DNA of 64,000 nt from JAVJSU01 sp040219275 (GTDB taxonomy: Bacteria; Chloroflexota; Anaerolineae; Aggregatilineales; Phototrophicaceae): positions 87,221 through 151,220 of the forward strand of contig JAVJSU010000058.1 in assembly GCA_040219275.1 (NCBI GenBank). The letters run 5' to 3'. The position numbers and the translations under genes are program-made. The notes under the pieces are model-generated. The model did no database searches, was not told the DNA's origin, and worked only from the letters and a program-made list of their open reading frames with translations. Position 1 is the first letter of the stretch; every line of letters begins with the position of its first letter. Positions 38,600 to 46,982 of this stretch are shown here, in pieces.

Positions 38600-38985
38600 C
38601 ACTCAACCGATGGAAATTCCAGAAATTAGCGATCAAACGAACAATGAGTGGACAAATGCAATACTTGAGGCATTAACAGGAGAAGAAATCGAATCAGCAC
38701 ATCAGGCAAGCCGAAATTTATGGTAAAAGTCGTGATTAAAACAAAAAGCGGAAACCCATAATCTACGTTTCCGCTTAGACAGCCTCAACGGGGTTCGAAA
38801 CGTCGCCTAGATATTTTGAACACACCTTTTCGGTAGATTCTCCGCCCAATCCACCAAAACCACGTCAACCTGATCCTCAACGCCTTCGTCGTGTACAACG
38901 TGCAAAGCAGTTACGAACCGAAGGTTTCAGTTATCCAGAAATCGCTCATAAGCGTGGCATCAGCATGGAATCTGGTCAATAGCAT
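38600..38985 (+). repeat. Dispersed repeat copy D, the longest copy
   Basis: It starts with a segment reading IPEISDQ and EWTNAILEALTGEEIESAHQ, then the intact hairpin (arms AGCGGAAAC 38747 and GTTTCCGCT 38767), then ACAGCCTCAACGGGG and CCTAGATATTT shared with copy B, and ends with QLRTEGFSYPEIAHKRGIS shared with copy A. Stops and an 11-base deletion near 38965 break the frame. Confidence 0.75.
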
Positions 38986-38993
38986 ATTTCACG

Positions 38994-39266
38994 ATGGGTA
39001 TTAGGGATCAGGATGATGTTATTCGGAGGGTCTCAGGTAGCTTAACAGGCATAAGATTTACTTCGATATTCCCGTGCCCGCATCTACCACGACTGATTTA
39101 CGAAATCCTGATAAAGTTCCAATTGTATTCTGATATTCTCGCCATGCGCGAACAGGGCATGAGCTATCGTAAAATTGGCGTAGCGTTAGGAATTCACTTC
39201 ACTCGCGTTCGTCAAATTATCAAGATCCTCAATTCAGATAATAGTCCTCTTGTTGATAATCAATGA
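38994..39266 (+). CDS. Short helix-turn-helix frame, possibly a remnant
   Basis: The 90-codon frame has a credible DNA-binding motif only in its second half: AMREQGMSYRKIGVALGIHF then TRVRQIIKIL. The first half looks random and no ribosome-binding site is clear. It lies directly downstream of repeat copy D, whose own HTH has the same style, so it may be the tail of the same decayed element. Confidence 0.3.
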   Translation: MGIRDQDDVIRRVSGSLTGIRFTSIFPCPHLPRLIYEILIKFQLYSDILAMREQGMSYRKIGVALGIHFTRVRQIIKILNSDNSPLVDNQ

Positions 39267-39351
39267 TATTTGTAGACGGGATGTCAATCCGGGCTATTTT
39301 TCTGTGGAATTTAGAACGATTCTCAAATAATTTTTTGAACTTCCATCGTTG

Positions 39352-39380
39352 TTGAATCCCTGTCAATTGAATCCCTGTCA
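39352..39380. repeat. Tandem duplication of a 15-base unit
   Basis: TTGAATCCCTGTCAA is followed at once by TTGAATCCCTGTCA. Two units only, in non-coding DNA. Confidence 0.7.
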
Positions 39381-39453
39381 TATGAACAGTCAATCCCGCA
39401 AGACTTTTACGTTCCTAGTGCAGAATCAGAGGTGAGGCATGGAATGTTTTTTT

Positions 39454-39480
39454 GTAGGAGCGCAATATATTGCGCCCTAC
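39454..39480. repeat. Near-perfect palindrome (REP-like)
   Basis: Arms GTAGG-A-GCGCAATA and TATTGCGCCCTAC pair fully apart from one bulged A. Palindromes of this GTAGG/GCGCAATATATTGCGC type recur in intergenic DNA of various bacteria; that is memory, not a search. Confidence 0.65.
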
Positions 39481-39562
39481 ACTCAACCTATCATTTCTGA
39501 AAACGCACTAGATTGGAATCAATTCACACCCATTTATCTAAAATTATTGACAAAAAAATAGA

Positions 39563-39609
39563 TATAATGTACAGTCTAGGAAATTGTTACCGATAACGGG
39601 AACGGTAAC
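39563..39609 (+). promoter_or_regulatory. Promoter -10 and LacI-type operator of the locus 2 regulator
   Basis: A perfect TATAAT lies at 39563. A TTGACA at 39547 is only 10 bases upstream, too close to serve it as a -35. Downstream, GTTACCG (39586) and CGGTAAC (39603) form an inverted repeat with a 10-base centre, and GTTACCGATAAC is itself LacI-operator-like. The operator covers the expected start of transcription, fitting autorepression. Confidence 0.6.
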
Positions 39610-39624
39610 AGGTATTAGTTAAGG

Positions 39625-40680
39625 ATGATTCTTATTTTGGATCGAAATCATAAAATTACACTTGCTGATATTGCTCAAGAAGCTGGCGTATCAAAACAAA
39701 CTGTTTCTCGCGTCGTCAATAATCATCCTGATGTTGGTCGTCGCACAAGAGATAAGATTCAGACGATTATTGATCGAATCGGTTATCAGCCAAACTTGAT
39801 GGCACGAAGTTTGAGTGCGCGCCAAAGTCATATTATTGGTGTCATCATTGCACGACTCGATCAGTTTGGTCCGAGTACAGTACTGATGGAGATTGACCGC
39901 GAAGCCCACGCCGCAGGGTATCGGGTCATTCCATACATCATTCACGACGATGATATGTCTGATGCGGATAAGCATCTCGGTAATTTGATGACATTCCAAC
40001 CCGATGGCATCGTTTGGGCAATGACAAGGGAAGATACCAGTCCCGAATCACTTGAACAGCAAAATATTCCAGATTCGATCCCAATTGTGACGACCAATAT
40101 GGACATCATTAATGCCCCTAGTGCATTTGTAATAGATGAAGTTGACTCTTCGAAATGTGCTGTCAATCATCTTATTGAACAGAATTATCGCAAGATTGGC
40201 ATCATCACAGGTCCACTCAACTGGTCAATCTCTCATAAGCGATTAGCAGGTTGGCGACAGGCACTTGCGGATGCAGATTTACCAAACCATGACGCTCAAA
40301 TTGTAGAAGGCAATTGGACGGCATCGAGTGGTGAACAAGGGATGGTGCAATTATTTGACCAGTTTCCTGATGTGGATGCTGTTTTCGCCTGTAATGACCA
40401 GATGGCACTGGGTGCATTAAATGTCATACAGTCACGGGGTATACAAGTCCCACAAACATTGGGAATAGTGGGCTACGATGACATTCCAGAAGCCAGGTAT
40501 TTCACCCCTGGATTAACCACTATGCATCAACCATTTTCTGAGTATGGCAAAATTATCATCCAGGCACTCCTTAAAATGGTTGGGCAAAATCAAAACGATG
40601 AACAATCAATTATTTTGCCGGAAGCGAAGATAATGCGTCCCAAATTAATTGTTCGTGGTAGCTCATTGCGAAATGGATGA
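39625..40680 (+). CDS. LacI family transcriptional regulator of locus 2
   Basis: The 351-residue protein has the DNA-binding head ITLADIAQEAGVSKQTVSRV at residues 11-30 and an effector domain ending with IVGYDDIPEARYFTPGLTT near residue 285. It lies upstream of a complete sugar importer and GH42 gene on the same strand and probably controls them. Start ATG 39625 lies 15 bases after the operator. Confidence 0.93.
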   Translation: MILILDRNHKITLADIAQEAGVSKQTVSRVVNNHPDVGRRTRDKIQTIIDRIGYQPNLMARSLSARQSHIIGVIIARLDQFGPSTVLMEIDREAHAAGYRVIPYIIHDDDMSDADKHLGNLMTFQPDGIVWAMTREDTSPESLEQQNIPDSIPIVTTNMDIINAPSAFVIDEVDSSKCAVNHLIEQNYRKIGIITGPLNWSISHKRLAGWRQALADADLPNHDAQIVEGNWTASSGEQGMVQLFDQFPDVDAVFACNDQMALGALNVIQSRGIQVPQTLGIVGYDDIPEARYFTPGLTTMHQPFSEYGKIIIQALLKMVGQNQNDEQSIILPEAKIMRPKLIVRGSSLRNG

Positions 40681-40757
40681 GTTAAGAGAGAAATTAATTA
40701 CCTATTACGGAGGTATCTATGATGTAAAACACATTTTTCAACATCAATAAACTCTCA

Positions 40758-40793
40758 ATCTGTATCTTAAGTTTGGTCGCTCGTGATACAGAT
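40758..40793 (+). promoter_or_regulatory. Perfect 9-bp stem-loop between regulator and binding-protein genes
   Basis: ATCTGTATC (40758) and GATACAGAT (40785) pair around an 18-base loop, 77 bases after the regulator stop. No T-run follows. It may end or separate the regulator transcript from the importer transcript in this 252-base gap. Confidence 0.5.
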
Positions 40794-40932
40794 CAAGAGC
40801 ATATTACATCTTTCGACAGTATATCGTAAGTCGTGTCTAAGACATAACACGACATCTCATTCGTATTAGATTTTACATCTGATAGTCTTAAGATTCATCA
40901 ACACATAAAAACTACCATTTTTGGAGGATAGA

Positions 40933-42249
40933 ATGTCCCGCAGATTTCTTTCAGTACTCGTATTAACCTTGCTAGCGATGTCGTTCACTATTATTGGCAC
41001 TGCACAAGAGTCCGAAATTGCTGGTTCGATTGTTGTTTGGATGCAACAAGCGAATCAGGATCAAATTGAGGCAACCGTGCTAGACGATTTTTATGCCGCC
41101 TACCCCAATATTGAAGTGAGTTTTACAAATTATTCTCCGCAAGAAGTTGCACAACAATTGGCGATAAGCATTCAAGGCGGAGCAGGTGCGCCAGATGTTG
41201 CGCTGATGCAGTCAGATCAACTTCCCCGCATAGTGGAACTGGGTGGTTTAGCTGATATTACAGATTTTATTGGTGATGATGCCACGGACTTTGTTCCATC
41301 GGCGTTACGACTTGGCGAGTTAGACGGACGGCTATATGGTGTGCCGTGGGATATTGGTCCTGTTGTCCTGTACTATCGTAGAGATATTTTTGAAGCCGCA
41401 GGACTGCCGAGCGATCCTGAGACCGTTGGTGATCTTGTCGCCACATGGGATCAATATTTTGAAGTCTGCCAGACAATTAATGATGCAACCGCACTTCCTT
41501 GCTTTGCGAATAACCGCGCACAGAGTCTTGGTGATCTTTGGATTAATCTTCTCGTCGCACAGGGTCTCGGTTGGTATTCTGATGATGATACTTTAACGAT
41601 CGATTCCCCTGAAAACATAGCGGCACTTGAACTTGTCGGGACATTTTGGGATGCTGAACTGGTATCGGATGATCTCGAATGGACAGATGGCTGGTACGCT
41701 AGCCTGAACGAAGTTGCCCTGCAAGACGCAACAGTTCCTGCTGTAGCGACACTACCAATCGCGGCATGGATGGGTGGGTTTTTGAAGAATTGGGTCGCCC
41801 CTGATACCGCAGGCTTATGGGGTGTTGTACCATTCCCGGCAGTTGTTGAAGGTGGTGTTCGTTCAGCAAATATGGGTGGTTCTAGCTATGCTATTCCAGC
41901 GCAAAGTGATAATCAAGAAGCCGCATGGGCATTTATTGAATTTGTGAATAGTGCCGAGAGCCAACTCGCAATCTTTGAATACGGTGATATCTTCCCCGCA
42001 CGTATTTCTACGTATGCTGATCCTCTATTCAGCGAAGCAGATCCCTATTTTGCTGACCAACCTGTTCGTGAAGTCTATGCTGAGGCGGCATTAAACATGC
42101 CTGTTAGCAACGTGAATGGTCCATTCTATGTCATCATGAAATCCACTACCGAGACGGCTATTCAGAACTATGCAACGGGACGTATGACAGCCGCAGAAGC
42201 ACTGGCTGAAGCAAGAGAAACGATTAGCTTAGAGACCGGTCTTGAGTAA
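40933..42249 (+). CDS. Sugar ABC transporter substrate-binding protein (family 1)
   Basis: The 438-residue protein has signal peptide MSRRFLSVLVLTLLAMSFT ending near GTAQ, then a mature part with VVWMQQANQDQIEATVLDDF, typical of UgpB/MalE-type proteins. ATG 40933 has GGAGG at five to six bases. GH42 and L-arabinose isomerase downstream suggest a galactose- or arabinose-containing oligosaccharide as ligand. Confidence 0.93.
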   Translation: MSRRFLSVLVLTLLAMSFTIIGTAQESEIAGSIVVWMQQANQDQIEATVLDDFYAAYPNIEVSFTNYSPQEVAQQLAISIQGGAGAPDVALMQSDQLPRIVELGGLADITDFIGDDATDFVPSALRLGELDGRLYGVPWDIGPVVLYYRRDIFEAAGLPSDPETVGDLVATWDQYFEVCQTINDATALPCFANNRAQSLGDLWINLLVAQGLGWYSDDDTLTIDSPENIAALELVGTFWDAELVSDDLEWTDGWYASLNEVALQDATVPAVATLPIAAWMGGFLKNWVAPDTAGLWGVVPFPAVVEGGVRSANMGGSSYAIPAQSDNQEAAWAFIEFVNSAESQLAIFEYGDIFPARISTYADPLFSEADPYFADQPVREVYAEAALNMPVSNVNGPFYVIMKSTTETAIQNYATGRMTAAEALAEARETISLETGLE

Positions 42250-42272
42250 TTAATCAAAAAGTCTTTGTCAAA

Positions 42273-42301
42273 ATAGAGCCTGGAGAAATTCTAGGCTCTA
42301 T
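42273..42301 (+). promoter_or_regulatory. Perfect 9-bp intergenic stem-loop after the binding-protein gene
   Basis: ATAGAGCCT (42273-42281) and AGGCTCTAT (42293-42301) pair around an 11-base loop, between the binding-protein stop and the permease start. Position and form match the stem-loops in the other two ABC operons of the window. Confidence 0.7.
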
Positions 42302-42320
42302 AGCTCATAGGATTACTATT

Positions 42321-43265
42321 ATGACACAGCTTGATTCCACGATAAACAAAATCGAACTCTATCCAGACAAAAATCAGAGCCGGATGAAAAATATTCTCGG
42401 ACAGTTGTTTAAGCATCGCCACCCATATCTGTTTATTTCACCGTTTTTTATCTTTTTTGCCATATTTGGATTATATCCAGTTGTGTTTTCCTTTTATCTT
42501 AGTTTCCATAGATGGAACGGGGTTGGCGAAGCACGATTTATCGGTCTCGACAATTTTGAACGAATGTTAAAAGATAAAATTTTTATACAATCCTTTGAAA
42601 ACAGCGTCATCATTTTTGCGTTATATGTACCCTTGATGATCTTTCTCGCATTGTTTATTGCGGTGCTCCTGAATTCTCCAAAAGTGCGTGGATTTCGTAT
42701 TTTCAGAACGATCATTTTTATGCCATTTATTACGAACATGATTGCTGCAGGTTTTGCATTCCAGATAATGTTCAACACAAATTACGGCTTAATCAATGTC
42801 ACATTGGATAATTTAGGGCTGGGCAAAGTAGGTTGGCTGGATACACCGGAAACAGCGCGCATCTCATTAGCAATCGTGATTGTCTGGGCATGGTTAGGCT
42901 ATAACACAGTCCTGATGTTAGCGGGCTTACAAACGATTTCAAGTGATTTAAGTGAAGCGGCGCGGGTTGATGGCGCAAACCATTATCAAGTTTTTTTCTA
43001 CATAACGATTCCGTTGATGAGACCGATCATTCTATTTGCAATTGTCATGTCTACAATGGGAACTTTTGGGCTATTTGCAGAAGTAGATGCCCTCACCGGT
43101 GGTGGACCTTCCAACGCGACAATTACGCCTTTAATCAAAATCTATGGGAATGCCTTTAGTCAATTTCAATTTGGCTATGCGTCTGCCATGTCCTATGTCT
43201 ATTTTCTGGTCATATTTGGCTTAACGATGATTCAGTTACGTCTATTTAGAAGTGAAGAAAACTAA
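42321..43265 (+). CDS. Carbohydrate ABC transporter permease (MalF-type)
   Basis: The 314-residue protein has six membrane helices after a short cytoplasmic N-terminus and the ATPase-contact loop SDLSEAARVDGANHYQVFFY near residue 210. It pairs with the permease that begins within a few bases of its stop. No ATPase gene lies nearby. Confidence 0.93.
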   Translation: MTQLDSTINKIELYPDKNQSRMKNILGQLFKHRHPYLFISPFFIFFAIFGLYPVVFSFYLSFHRWNGVGEARFIGLDNFERMLKDKIFIQSFENSVIIFALYVPLMIFLALFIAVLLNSPKVRGFRIFRTIIFMPFITNMIAAGFAFQIMFNTNYGLINVTLDNLGLGKVGWLDTPETARISLAIVIVWAWLGYNTVLMLAGLQTISSDLSEAARVDGANHYQVFFYITIPLMRPIILFAIVMSTMGTFGLFAEVDALTGGGPSNATITPLIKIYGNAFSQFQFGYASAMSYVYFLVIFGLTMIQLRLFRSEEN

Positions 43266-43266
43266 A

Positions 43267-44103
43267 ATGCAGAATAAAGTCTCTGGTCTCATCGAGAATA
43301 TTTTTATCTACACTTTTCTGATAGCAATTTCCCTTTTCATGATGTTGCCCTTTTTGTGGATGTTAAGCACATCATTTAAATTGCCTGAAGACGTTTTTGG
43401 CTTGCCACCACAAATTATTCCGCAAAATCCTACATTACAGAGTTACGAATTTTTGCTCACTGAGAAGAATATTCTTCGCATTGTCTTAAATACGTTCTTA
43501 ATTGCGAGCGGTGCAACCATTATTCGACTTCTATTTTGCGCGATGGCAGGCTTCGCGTTCGCCAAATATCGCTTCCCCGGACAAAGAACCTTATTCGCTT
43601 TTGTACTAGGAACGATGTTAATTCCGGGCGCGGTAACGTTGATACCGCTGTTTATTTTACTCCGTAATTTTGGGATGATTGACACATTATGGTCGCTCAT
43701 TTTACCCGGTGCGGCAAATGCGTTTGGTATTTTCTTTTTGCGTCAGTACCTCCTCGGACTTAATACCGAGTTGCTAGAAGCAGCGCGTATTGATGGGGCG
43801 GGTGAATTTGGGATCTTCTTTCGCATTATATTGCCGATCATTCGCCCCGGTTTGATTAGTCTAGGGCTGATCTTCTTTATGGCTTCATGGAATGACTACT
43901 TTGGTCCGCTTGTTTTCCTAAAATCACCTGAAAATTTTACCCTACCTCTAGCTATTCGTACCTTTGAAGGTGCCGCAGGTCTAACCGCATATAACACCCA
44001 GATGGCAATGGCGGTGATTAGCATTGTCCCATTGCTGATTATATTTTTAGTTTTCCAGAATCGTATCGTTGATGGCATCACCGCTGGCGCTGTAAAAGGT
44101 TAA
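43267..44103 (+). CDS. Carbohydrate ABC transporter permease (MalG-type)
   Basis: The 278-residue protein has six membrane helices and the loop ELLEAARIDGAGEFGIFFRI near residue 175. ATG 43267 lies one base after the previous stop; GTG 43252 would overlap it by 14 bases and has no ribosome-binding site. The protein completes the locus 2 importer. Confidence 0.93.
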   Translation: MQNKVSGLIENIFIYTFLIAISLFMMLPFLWMLSTSFKLPEDVFGLPPQIIPQNPTLQSYEFLLTEKNILRIVLNTFLIASGATIIRLLFCAMAGFAFAKYRFPGQRTLFAFVLGTMLIPGAVTLIPLFILLRNFGMIDTLWSLILPGAANAFGIFFLRQYLLGLNTELLEAARIDGAGEFGIFFRIILPIIRPGLISLGLIFFMASWNDYFGPLVFLKSPENFTLPLAIRTFEGAAGLTAYNTQMAMAVISIVPLLIIFLVFQNRIVDGITAGAVKG

Positions 44104-44143
44104 CGATTTAACGAATATGAATCACACATAGGATGCAGAACAG

Positions 44144-46165
44144 ATGATATATTTTGGAGCGGATTATTATCCTGAACATTGGGATGAAGATCGTTGGAAA
44201 ACCGATATACAACTAATGGCACAAGCAGGATTTAATGTAGTTAGATTAGCTGAATTCGCGTGGTCAGTGCTTGAGCCTGAAGATAATGTCTTTGATTTTG
44301 ATTGGCTTGATAGAATCATTGATTTGCTAGGGCAAAAGGGTATAAAAGTGGTTCTCGGCACGCCAAGCGCGGCAATGCCACCCTGGATACAGCAGGCGAT
44401 ACCGGATGTCATGTTAGTTGATGCAAATGGCGTATCGAGAGGCTATGGCAGTCGCCGCGATTATAGCCCGACAAATGATGTTTATATAGGCTATGCGGTA
44501 AGAATTGCCCGGAAGATGGCTGAACACTACGCGAATAATCCCAACATCATCGGTTGGCAGATCGACAATGAACTTGGGGATAGATGTTATGCACCGTCTA
44601 CGAAGCGCCAATTTCAGCAATGGTTACAGGAAAAATATGGGACGCTCGATGCGCTAAACCAATGTTGGGGTACACGCTTTTGGAGCCATGTTTATCAAGA
44701 GTGGTCACAAATTCCAGTCCCGCTAATGACTGCCACAGGACCCCATAATCCGGGTCTTCATCTTGATTTCTATCGGTTTATTTCTGATGTGTACGTTGAT
44801 TTCCAGCAAAAACAGATTGATGTTATTCGTTCAATTGTTCCTGAGTATCACTTTATCACCCATAATTTAATGGGGTTTGCGTATCCAAATATCAATTACT
44901 TTGATTTTTCAAAAGACCTTGATTTTATCTCATGGGATAATTATCCGCGCGGGTTTTGGATCACGGATGATGAAATTGACCCAACCGTACCCGCTATTTC
45001 ACATACGCTGATGCGAAGCCTAAAAAAGAAGAATTTTTGGGTGATGGAACAGCAAAGTGGGCATGGATCATGGACTATTATGCCACCCATCCCACGACCG
45101 GGTGAGATCGAATTATGGGCATATCAAGCTATTGCTCATGGTGCAAGCGGGATCGTGTTTTTTCGGTGGCGCACAGCGCGTTTCGGTGCTGAACAATTCT
45201 GGCACGGCATTTTAGATCATGATGGTGTTGGACGACGACGGTACGCTGAAGTCGTCAATGTGGGAAAGACGATAAAGCGTATTCAACCCTATTTAGAAGA
45301 CGCACAAACTAACGCTCAAGTCGCCATACTTTTCTCTTATGATTCGAGTTTCGCGTTTGAAATCCAGCCTAATAACCCGGATTTGAGTTATCGAAATCAC
45401 GTCCATTCTTATTATCGCGCACTCCATAAAGTGGGGATTGATGTTGATTTTGTTGCGCCGGATGAGGATTTCAGCAATTATAAACTCGTGATCGTGCCTG
45501 CTTTATATGTTACTACGCCCGAAACTGTACAGCACTTAACCTCCTTTGTTGAACGTGGCGGGATTGTCATCGTGACTACGCGTTCTGGTGTCAAGAATAT
45601 TGATAATGCTGTGGTTGATAGTCCACTACCGGGATTGTTGCAAGATTTATGTGGTGTGCAAGTGGATGAATATGACTCGCCTCTAACAGGTCAGAACTAT
45701 GCTGTCGAGTTTACTGAGGAGGTTTCATCCTCTCTTATCAGCGATGGTGGAGCAGAAGCCGCGTCAATCTGGTGCGATGTTTTACAGACATTGAGTGCTA
45801 AACCGATAGCTTACTATACTGAAAATTACTACGCTGGCACGCCAGTTATTACACTCAATTCCGTCGGACAAGGTAAAGTGATTTATGTGGGTACGATTGG
45901 CAATCAGGCGCTGGTTCAATCCCTAGTCAGTTATGGACTACAGTTGGCAAATCTCAAATCGGTATTATGTGTCCCTTCGGGTGTAGAGGTCACATCTCGT
46001 TGGCAAGGCGATCAACAAATTCTGTTTGTTCTAAACCATAATCTCAATCCAGAATGTATTGAATTGGATTCCGAGTATCTTGACCTTGTTACATGCCAGA
46101 ACTACGTGGATCAAGTTGATATAAATCCAAAACAAGTCTTGGTGCTCAAACGTGTCGGCACATAA
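44144..46165 (+). CDS. GH42 beta-galactosidase
   Basis: The 673-residue protein starts FGADYYPEHWDEDRW, a GH42 hallmark. The acid/base Glu is in GWQIDNELGD near residue 147 and the nucleophile Glu in FWVMEQQSGHGSW near residue 303. A trimerisation domain and small beta domain fill the C-terminal half. There is no signal peptide, so it acts on imported galactosides in the cytoplasm. Some GH42 enzymes also accept alpha-L-arabinopyranosides, worth noting given the arabinose isomerase nearby. It overlaps the deacetylase gene by one base (TAATG). Confidence 0.95.
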   Translation: MIYFGADYYPEHWDEDRWKTDIQLMAQAGFNVVRLAEFAWSVLEPEDNVFDFDWLDRIIDLLGQKGIKVVLGTPSAAMPPWIQQAIPDVMLVDANGVSRGYGSRRDYSPTNDVYIGYAVRIARKMAEHYANNPNIIGWQIDNELGDRCYAPSTKRQFQQWLQEKYGTLDALNQCWGTRFWSHVYQEWSQIPVPLMTATGPHNPGLHLDFYRFISDVYVDFQQKQIDVIRSIVPEYHFITHNLMGFAYPNINYFDFSKDLDFISWDNYPRGFWITDDEIDPTVPAISHTLMRSLKKKNFWVMEQQSGHGSWTIMPPIPRPGEIELWAYQAIAHGASGIVFFRWRTARFGAEQFWHGILDHDGVGRRRYAEVVNVGKTIKRIQPYLEDAQTNAQVAILFSYDSSFAFEIQPNNPDLSYRNHVHSYYRALHKVGIDVDFVAPDEDFSNYKLVIVPALYVTTPETVQHLTSFVERGGIVIVTTRSGVKNIDNAVVDSPLPGLLQDLCGVQVDEYDSPLTGQNYAVEFTEEVSSSLISDGGAEAASIWCDVLQTLSAKPIAYYTENYYAGTPVITLNSVGQGKVIYVGTIGNQALVQSLVSYGLQLANLKSVLCVPSGVEVTSRWQGDQQILFVLNHNLNPECIELDSEYLDLVTCQNYVDQVDINPKQVLVLKRVGT

Positions 46166-46890
46166 TGCCTATACGCGTCTATCTTACGATTGATGACGCT
46201 CCTTCGCAGGAGTTTCCTTTGAAGTTAAGGTTGTTGGAACAACACAACATACCTGCGGTCTGGTTTTGTCAGGGCAATCATATCGCAACATATCCAAAAA
46301 GTGTCATTGATGCCATAAAAAAAGGATATGTGATTGGCAATCATAGTTATAGCCATCCTTCATTTGCCGATATTTCAATTGAGCAGGGATTTGCTGAAAT
46401 TTCATCTACCGATGACATCATCACCAAACTTTACGAACACATCGGGATAGAACGGAATCATCGATACTTTCGTTTTCCCTACGGCAACAAAGGTGATAGT
46501 CAGCATGATCACGATACGAGCAAGTCTCAAAAGAGGGATATCCTCCAAAATTACTTGCGTGGTCAGGGTTACTCTGCACCGCCATTTCAACATGTCGGTT
46601 TCCCTAAACAATTTGCAAATCACGTTGATTGGTATTGGACGTTCGATACCAATGATTGGATGCCATTTTTCCCTGAATTGCGCTCAGAAGAATTCAAAAC
46701 TCCTGAATTAGTTATCGCTTCTGTACACAAATGGCTGATAAGGAATAGTTCAGAGCAAGCGATAGAAGTAAAGCCTCACATTATTCTGATGCACGATTTA
46801 TCAGGTCAAATTGCCTATCAATTATTTAAAGACCTAGTTGAAGTGATGTTGTTGCATGATGTGGTTTTTTGTGATGTCAATGATCTCTAG
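46165..46890 (+). CDS. Polysaccharide deacetylase family protein (NodB domain)
   Basis: The 241-residue protein has the NodB motifs in order: TIDDAP at the start, GNHSYSHPSF with the metal histidines near residue 60, FRFPYG near residue 110, DTNDW near residue 165, and ILMHDL near residue 210. All key residues appear present. No signal peptide is visible, so it probably removes acetyl groups from imported sugars before or after GH42 action. It is translationally coupled to the GH42 gene. Confidence 0.88.
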   Translation: MPIRVYLTIDDAPSQEFPLKLRLLEQHNIPAVWFCQGNHIATYPKSVIDAIKKGYVIGNHSYSHPSFADISIEQGFAEISSTDDIITKLYEHIGIERNHRYFRFPYGNKGDSQHDHDTSKSQKRDILQNYLRGQGYSAPPFQHVGFPKQFANHVDWYWTFDTNDWMPFFPELRSEEFKTPELVIASVHKWLIRNSSEQAIEVKPHIILMHDLSGQIAYQLFKDLVEVMLLHDVVFCDVNDL

Positions 46891-46982
46891 TAGTTACATT
46901 TTATTACAGAAAATGCTATTGATAATCGCTATGCTCGCTACTAAAACATCTACGAGCAATAATGAGAAAGGCTTATTTGAAA

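Larger units (their letters stand above)
38455..39624. other. Intergenic gap of 1170 bases with repeats and a small HTH frame
   Basis: It contains dispersed repeat copy D, a short helix-turn-helix frame, a tandem 15-base duplication, a near-palindrome, and at its right end the promoter/operator of the next lacI-like gene. No other gene is visible. Confidence 0.6.

Noticed and set aside
39547..39568. TTGACA followed by TATAAT as a full promoter
   Set aside because: The spacer is only 10 bases, far below the usual 16-18; only the TATAAT is kept as a possible -10.
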